A DNA stretch of 64,000 nucleotides from Emergomyces orientalis (lineage: Eukaryota > Ascomycota > Eurotiomycetes > Onygenales > Ajellomycetaceae). The notes under the pieces are model-generated. The model was not told the DNA's origin. It saw nothing but the letters and a program-made list of their open reading frames with translations, and ran no database searches. The translations under genes and the position numbers were made by a program. Location: assembly GCA_002110485.1 (NCBI GenBank), contig MOWL01000002.1, positions 930,001-994,000 of the forward strand, read 5' to 3'. Below are positions 59,042-64,000 of this stretch, piece after piece; the first letter of the stretch is position 1; the number at the start of each line of letters is the position of its first letter.

Positions 59042-62000
59042 CTAGCCACTAAATTTGAAGCGAGCCGCTTCCAGCCTACCCAAACCTTCTCGAGGAGCGA
59101 CATTTCTTCGCCGATACGAGTTTGTGAAATCTGCCGGGAGAAGAGAAGGTATTAGCTACCATGCGTGGCTAAAAGGAAGTGGGGCCAATATATTCAAATT
59201 TCGCTGGATTTAACTTACCTTGCAAAACAACCCTCGTCTTCCGAATATCACCTTGATGAATCTTTTCAGACAACATCTTCATAAGCCGGTCGCTTTCGCC
59301 AGGCTTCAGAGTTCCGGCGGGTAGCATGTGCACTGTCGCCTCCACCCAGCTCGCCGTCTCCTGGGGCACCAGTTCAAACAGCGACATCAGAACCCCCGAG
59401 GCATCTGGGAAACAGTCGCCGGGGAAGCTGAACATCATCCCGGTCAGCACTCTCTGGACGAGTATCGCACCCTGTGACATTATCAATTGCTTCACGGCAG
59501 CGCGGACTTCGGGTGTGTTGGTAAACGGTTCGCCATCGGGGCCGGTGAATTCGGATATTGATGGCTTGTCGGTCCCGAAGCTAAGGACGTCGCGACAATA
59601 ATGAAGAACTGCTGTTAAGGGGTCTATTTGCTGAAGTGTAAGTGCGCTCAGCGAGGCGGAGAAAATGGGCGCTGCTAGGGGGGAGATTAGAGATTTTTTG
59701 GGATAATAGCGGACTGCGTCAGTTAGGAGGCGGAAGAAGTCCTCAATCACTGTTTTTAAGGAATGGTTAGAATTTTTTGAGGAAGGAGCATGTTAGGATA
59801 GGGGTATATCTTACTATCGGGAAGATGGTGGGGAGGTAGGTCATTAAGAATTCTGAGGAAAAGCACAACTTGTTGCTCGAAGAATTGATACACGGCGTCG
59901 CTTGTCGCTTGGTCAACATACTCAGCCCCATCGGAGAATTCTCGAATGACTGCATCTGTGGCCCACAGGAAGCAACCTTCTTTGGATGCTTCGAATCCCG
60001 CGGATATGCTTTGCGCCAAGCTTGGTAGGAGAGGAGTCATGGCGTTTCGGTAGGAAATGATCATATGGCGCCAGCATCGGCATACTCTCTCCAATATGGG
60101 GACGGACTTTGTGAAATTCAATACGATGGTATTTAGAACGGGAAGGATCTCCTCGCAGTATCTCACACCGGGATTTTGGGTTCCTGGGCCGACGTAGGGA
60201 GAGACAATTTGAATAAATATGGTAATCAACTGGAGGTGATCTGTGGAAAGAATCGTTAGTCTCACAGTTCTCATAGTATTAAAGGTTCCAGCTATACTAC
60301 TAACCGGCAACCGCTTTCTGACCAGCATCATCTTTAGCATGGTTGGCGAGATTCATGATCCTATTCATGATGGGATCGCAGAATAATTTTAGCGTGTCGT
60401 ATATTTTATCAACTGGCTGAACAGCAACAACTGCAGCCACCCCCTCCGTAACTTCTTCTTGGCTCGACGGTTTCAGGTTGTCGATGACCGATTCATAGAA
60501 GGAATGAAGTTGAGGGATATGACCACCAAGAAGTTTCTGACAATCGGTGCCAAGGAACTTGAACGCGAGGGCGGCCGCTTGAACGACCTCCTGCGATTTG
60601 TGCTGGAAACCGGAAATGACATAATTTAATTGGGCTTCGAGGGTTTCAGGATGTTGAGCGGTCCATTCCGTATATCGACCGAGAGCCATGATGGCCTGAA
60701 ACCGCACTTTTTCTTGATCAGGTATTTGGACGATGAGAGGGATTATTTGCGGCAATACAGAACTCTCTTCAGGCTCGACCATCCGTCCCATCGCTCTCAT
60801 ACTGAAGAGCGGTGCTTCCAGCTCTTGCCAATGTGGTACATGAGCATGTGTAGCTTGCGAGGCGTATTTAGCGACCCAGGCTTGGATCAAACTATATGAT
60901 TTCCCAAGACATTCGGTGACGCCAATAACCGCACAGCAATCCTTAAGAACATCACCCATAGCGTGGCGGAACTCTCGGAATCGTTCTTCCTGCTCGCGAT
61001 CTCCATCAAATAGGTCGGCCTGCTCGTCATCGGGTGAAGGGAATTCGAGATGTTTGATCATAATATCAACCAGTTTCGAGAATAGGTCAGCAAGTTCAGT
61101 TCTCGCCCCCATGTATCGTTCGAGCGTTAGGTACTGCTTAAGCTCGTACCAAAAGACAAAAGTAATCGAAATAGCATCCCGCTCCTTGTCAACGGCGCAG
61201 CATTCTAGGACTGTTTCGACTAAGCTTCTGAATTCAGCGGGCAAACGGGCAATCAAGACTACCCATGCTTCACCAGCTTCGGCAAAAAGTCTGGTTAATC
61301 CTCTGAGCATTTCAGGGTCCTCTGCCTCCGCGGCTTCTCTAATCTTGGGTCTGAGGGCAATTATCCTTGGATATAGCCTTTGGATGATAGACATTGATGC
61401 ATCAACCTCAAGGGTCTCCCTATAGATTGTGCATATCGTATCCACAGCAGCTTCGAAAGAGCGGTCATTAGAAAGGCCCTTGATAATTATGTCCAAAAGG
61501 GGAGAGTTGACGATTTGCGAAGATGGAATTTCACGCATCCATGAGGTAATGCACTCCAGTAGTTGCGGATTTGTTGCGGCAGACTCTGGTTAATTGGGTA
61601 TCTAGTCAGCGGCTTGTGTGGAACAAAGCTACGACGGGGGAAGGGGGATATAATGTTTCTTACCGGAGGACTGCGCATATTGCACTAGGAGACTTAAGAC
61701 TTGATCTGCATTGTTCTCCAATAGTTCCGTTGTCCTTGTAGAAAGTTCCTCTTCCTAAGTGTTATGATGATGGATTAGATTCTAGACTCTGGCCGAAAGG
61801 GAGTGATGTCGTAGCTGAATATTTTTGCTGCGCAATCAAGGCGGAACTGGATGGATGGACATGGATGGTGACTCGGCCGCACATACAGTCAGGTTGATTT
61901 TGCGTCCTTCTGTGACCTCCTCGGGGAGAATTTTGAGGAATTCTAAGACACAGTCTCCTGCCTCATTTCCCAGAGCTGAGCCGACCGTTGCGAGGACATC

Positions 62001-62555
62001 TTTCCATGCCGTCATCTGGATAGCCAGGCTAGCTAAACAAACGCACAGTTGAGTCCTTATCGGTTTTGGTCCCGAGCTATAAGCCCCCAGAAGGGAGAGA
62101 ATAGAGTCTCTCAGAGCTGGTAGGGACTCTGCTGGTAGTTGATCTAGGTCATAAGTGATCTATTGGAAAAAGTTTATCGATCAGCGGGGTTGCGGCCAGG
62201 GGGAATCAGAGAGTGCACAGCCGCGCTGGAATGAGTAGCGCATGGTCATACTTTTCCCTTCAGTGTTGTTGCTGCGAACAGCTTTGCTTCGACGGGTATC
62301 TCTGCGGACTGTAATAGGGCATGCGTTGTCGTCCAAGCTTCGACCTAGATATATCGCGGGCGGAGTCAGAAAGGCAGGTTTCCATTAACCGAGCGCGAAT
62401 CGGGGAAACGATGGCATTCTCACTGATTTTTGGAACTTCTCAAGGAACTCATGAGCATGTGTCTTTTCTGATCGAGCAACATTGCCTTGCATTGTAGCAA
62501 CAGCTGCGAGGACAGGCGCAAAAGCCTGGCCCCCGCCGTTCCCTTTGGATGCCAT
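59042..62555 (-). CDS. mtr10: Karyopherin (importin-beta family), Mtr10/transportin-SR type
   Basis: Eight exons: 62555-62424, 62344-62252, 62159-61887, 61754-61664, 61585-60305, 60240-59815, 59749-59219, 59130-59042, giving 971 aa, almost the length of yeast Mtr10 (972). Every junction phase agrees. The N-terminus (FAPVLAAVATMQGN... and AEIPVEAKLFAATTLKGKI) is the importin-N region that binds Ran. The remainder is helical HEAT repeats, with the Exportin-1-like segment QLLECITSW in exon 5. The C-terminus ends GLGRLEAARFKFSG. Mtr10/TNPO3 imports SR-type mRNA-binding proteins such as Npl3 into the nucleus and takes part in tRNA retrograde transport. It is transcribed divergently from the SmE gene 500 bp away. 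Confidence 0.9.
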
Positions 62556-63054
62556 AGTGGGAAGTGGGATGTGGAGGAGGGTCAGGTAAGGATGTACAGG
62601 GCCAATGTAAAATGGTGGATCAGTTCAGCCAGGCTGAGAGGATGGATAGCGATTAAGAAAACTCATGAATCGAACCAGCTCAAGATAACAGAATCAAGAG
62701 TGCTGGAGATTTCATATTAAATGAGGGGGTGGATGGTTGATGGAAGAAGATTGAAATACTGGTGGGCTGGTGGTGCTGGTGGTTTTGCGGGTGGCAGAAA
62801 AAAAAAAGGTTTGGCAGACGACAGAGACACGCAGCAACCAAACGCAAAAATTAGCCGTAGCCGCATGGCATCACAGCGACAAAGTTACGGATATTCATCA
62901 CCAACATTATCAACTAACGACCATTCTCACCCTCCCCGTCACTTCCACGCAATATTCCCATTAAATATTTACTCTGGACTACTCTGGCCACTCCATCGCT
63001 TGACGAAACACATAATATATCGAAATTAAAATTCCCCCCGATTTCCCACGCGCA
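62556..63054. promoter_or_regulatory. Shared divergent promoter of the karyopherin and SmE genes
   Basis: 499 bp separate the two start codons, so both promoters must lie here. A purine-rich stretch lies near 62800, and the last 100 bp before SmE are C/A-rich. No specific factor site is claimed. Confidence 0.6.
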
Positions 63055-63514
63055 ATGACGGGCAGAGGTGGTGGAGGAGGAGGTCGCAAGACGCTTCTGG
63101 CTCCAATCCATTTCATCTTCAAGCTCCTCCAGCAGAGATCCGTTGTCTCAATATGGCTCTACGAACAGCTGGCGATCCGGATAGAAGGGAAAATTCGGGT
63201 TCGTTTCTTCCTCTCTTACCGCGCACATGTTTTACTCCGTTTGTTATAACCTGTCGCGCAATTAAATGAGCTAACATATATGCCATATTTTGTCAAAAAC
63301 AAAAGGGATTCGACGAGTTTATGAACCTTGTCGTCGATGACGCCGTCGAAGTTCGTTTGGCCACGAAAACAGAGGAGGAGAAAAGGAGACAACTTGGTAT
63401 GATATGTTTACCTATCTTTGAAACGCTTGGGTCCCATACGTGAAGCTCACTGGCAGCGCAGGTCAAATTTTGCTCAAAGGCGACAACGTTTCGTTAATTC
63501 AGGCCCTTCAATGA
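63055..63514 (+). CDS. sme1: Small nuclear ribonucleoprotein SmE
   Basis: Three exons, 63055-63198, 63306-63396 and 63462-63514 (phases 0 and 1), give 95 aa, the usual SmE size. After a Gly-rich start comes the family's pre-Sm helix (LLAPIHFIFKLLQ), then Sm1 (VSIWLYEQLAIRIEGKIRGF, with DEFMNLVVDDAVEV after the first intron) and Sm2 (GQILLKGDNVSLIQ). SmE is part of the seven-member Sm ring on U1, U2, U4 and U5 snRNAs and acts in pre-mRNA splicing in the nucleus. The short exons and conserved intron positions are normal for this gene in fungi. Confidence 0.95.
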
Positions 63515-63666
63515 AATCGCAAGCGGGTGGTGGAATATATGGAGACTTTGGGACAAATCAGGCGTTAGGGTTTTTTACTGCTACTTGAAATACACAAAAA
63601 GGCAAAAATACGAAGAAGAGGGGAGATGGAAATCAGGCGTTGAGAAAACTGAGTACTACATTTTCG

Positions 63667-64000
63667 CTAGCTGCTTGACGTGAGAATGTGTCCGTTTCCA
63701 ACGATTATGGCATCTACTGGACAATCATGAGCAGCGACGGGTATCTTCTCCCCTGGGGGAAGAAGCTGCTCTGCAAGGGCCAAGGCGACTGAGATAAGTG
63801 AGAAAACCCATTAGCAAGAGAGTGAGTAATATGTGCGACCACGATTGTTGTATTGTTATCTTTTTCATGTTGGATTGATGGTTTCCTTACCGAGATGTGG
63901 CTTTCGCATGCCTGCTTTAAAGCTTTCTTCTCCTGCATTTTGCCTGTTACTCAATCGATTGATGATGAAGTGGTCATAATACCCCTTGCCGTGTCCTAGT
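63667..64000 (-). CDS. 5-formyltetrahydrofolate cyclo-ligase, 3' end only
   Basis: Two exons are visible: 64000-63891 (continuing beyond the window) and 63788-63667, with a 102-nt intron (phase 1). The first visible codons read LGHGKGYYDHFI, the family's conserved (L)GxGKGYYD motif. The last exon reads VALALAEQLLPPGEKIPV and then DCPVDAIIV, matching the C-terminal strand block with its conserved Asp-Pro-Val-Asp. The enzyme converts 5-formyl-THF to 5,10-methenyl-THF with ATP in folate one-carbon metabolism. It converges on SmE, with 152 bp between stop codons. The N-terminal half lies outside the window. Confidence 0.87.

Overview
This is a 64 kb piece of a filamentous ascomycete chromosome. 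The genes are spliced, with short GT..AG introns (about 45-180 nt) and CT(A/G)AC-type branch points, and are separated by long AT-rich spacers full of homopolymers and microsatellites. The protein set (UapA-type purine permease, Ole1 desaturase with a cytochrome b5 tail, MepB/Prd1-type M3 peptidase, Cdc4 myosin light chain, STEEP1-like protein, SRPK-like and F-box families) points to Eurotiomycetes. Order Onygenales is my best guess, made from general resemblance only. It is neither prokaryotic nor viral.

Layout, left to right: the 3' end of an aminoglycoside-phosphotransferase-fold kinase gene (1-615); an 8.3 kb gene-poor stretch with one broken ORF (2208-2693); a SAP30-type Sin3-binding protein (8895-9782, +) converging on a membrane-anchored MOSC protein (10680-12318, -); a three-exon orphan gene reconstructed here (13173-13759, +); a RecA/Rad51-family paralogue (14722-16854, +); a degenerate Tc1/mariner element with inverted repeats and TA duplication (19145-20540); a six-exon CYP68-like cytochrome P450 (21710-23762, +); and the delta-9 fatty acid desaturase (26668-28174, -).

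The middle holds a frameshifted SRPK-like kinase pseudogene (31030-32403), a uric acid/xanthine permease with three GATA motifs close to its start (32964-35053, -), a small secreted orphan (37146-37649, +) and a frameshifted F-box pseudogene (38377-39694, -). The right part is mostly housekeeping: M3 metallopeptidase (+), STEEP1-like protein (+), myosin essential light chain (-), ACT-domain protein (-), a two-finger C2H2 transcription factor with a fungal regulatory domain (-), a 4.5 kb spacer with one doubtful small gene, the Mtr10-type karyopherin (-) divergent from SmE (+), and the 3' end of 5-formyltetrahydrofolate cyclo-ligase (-).

I see no operon-like or defence-type system and no biosynthetic gene cluster; the P450 stands alone. 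The most interesting items are the two unrecognised small genes, the dying Tc1 element whose one-base deletion hits the catalytic glutamate codon, a hydrophobic in-frame extension without ATG upstream of the M3 peptidase, and a promoter-like block antisense to the purine permease. All exon coordinates come from hand splicing checked for phase; no search was run.
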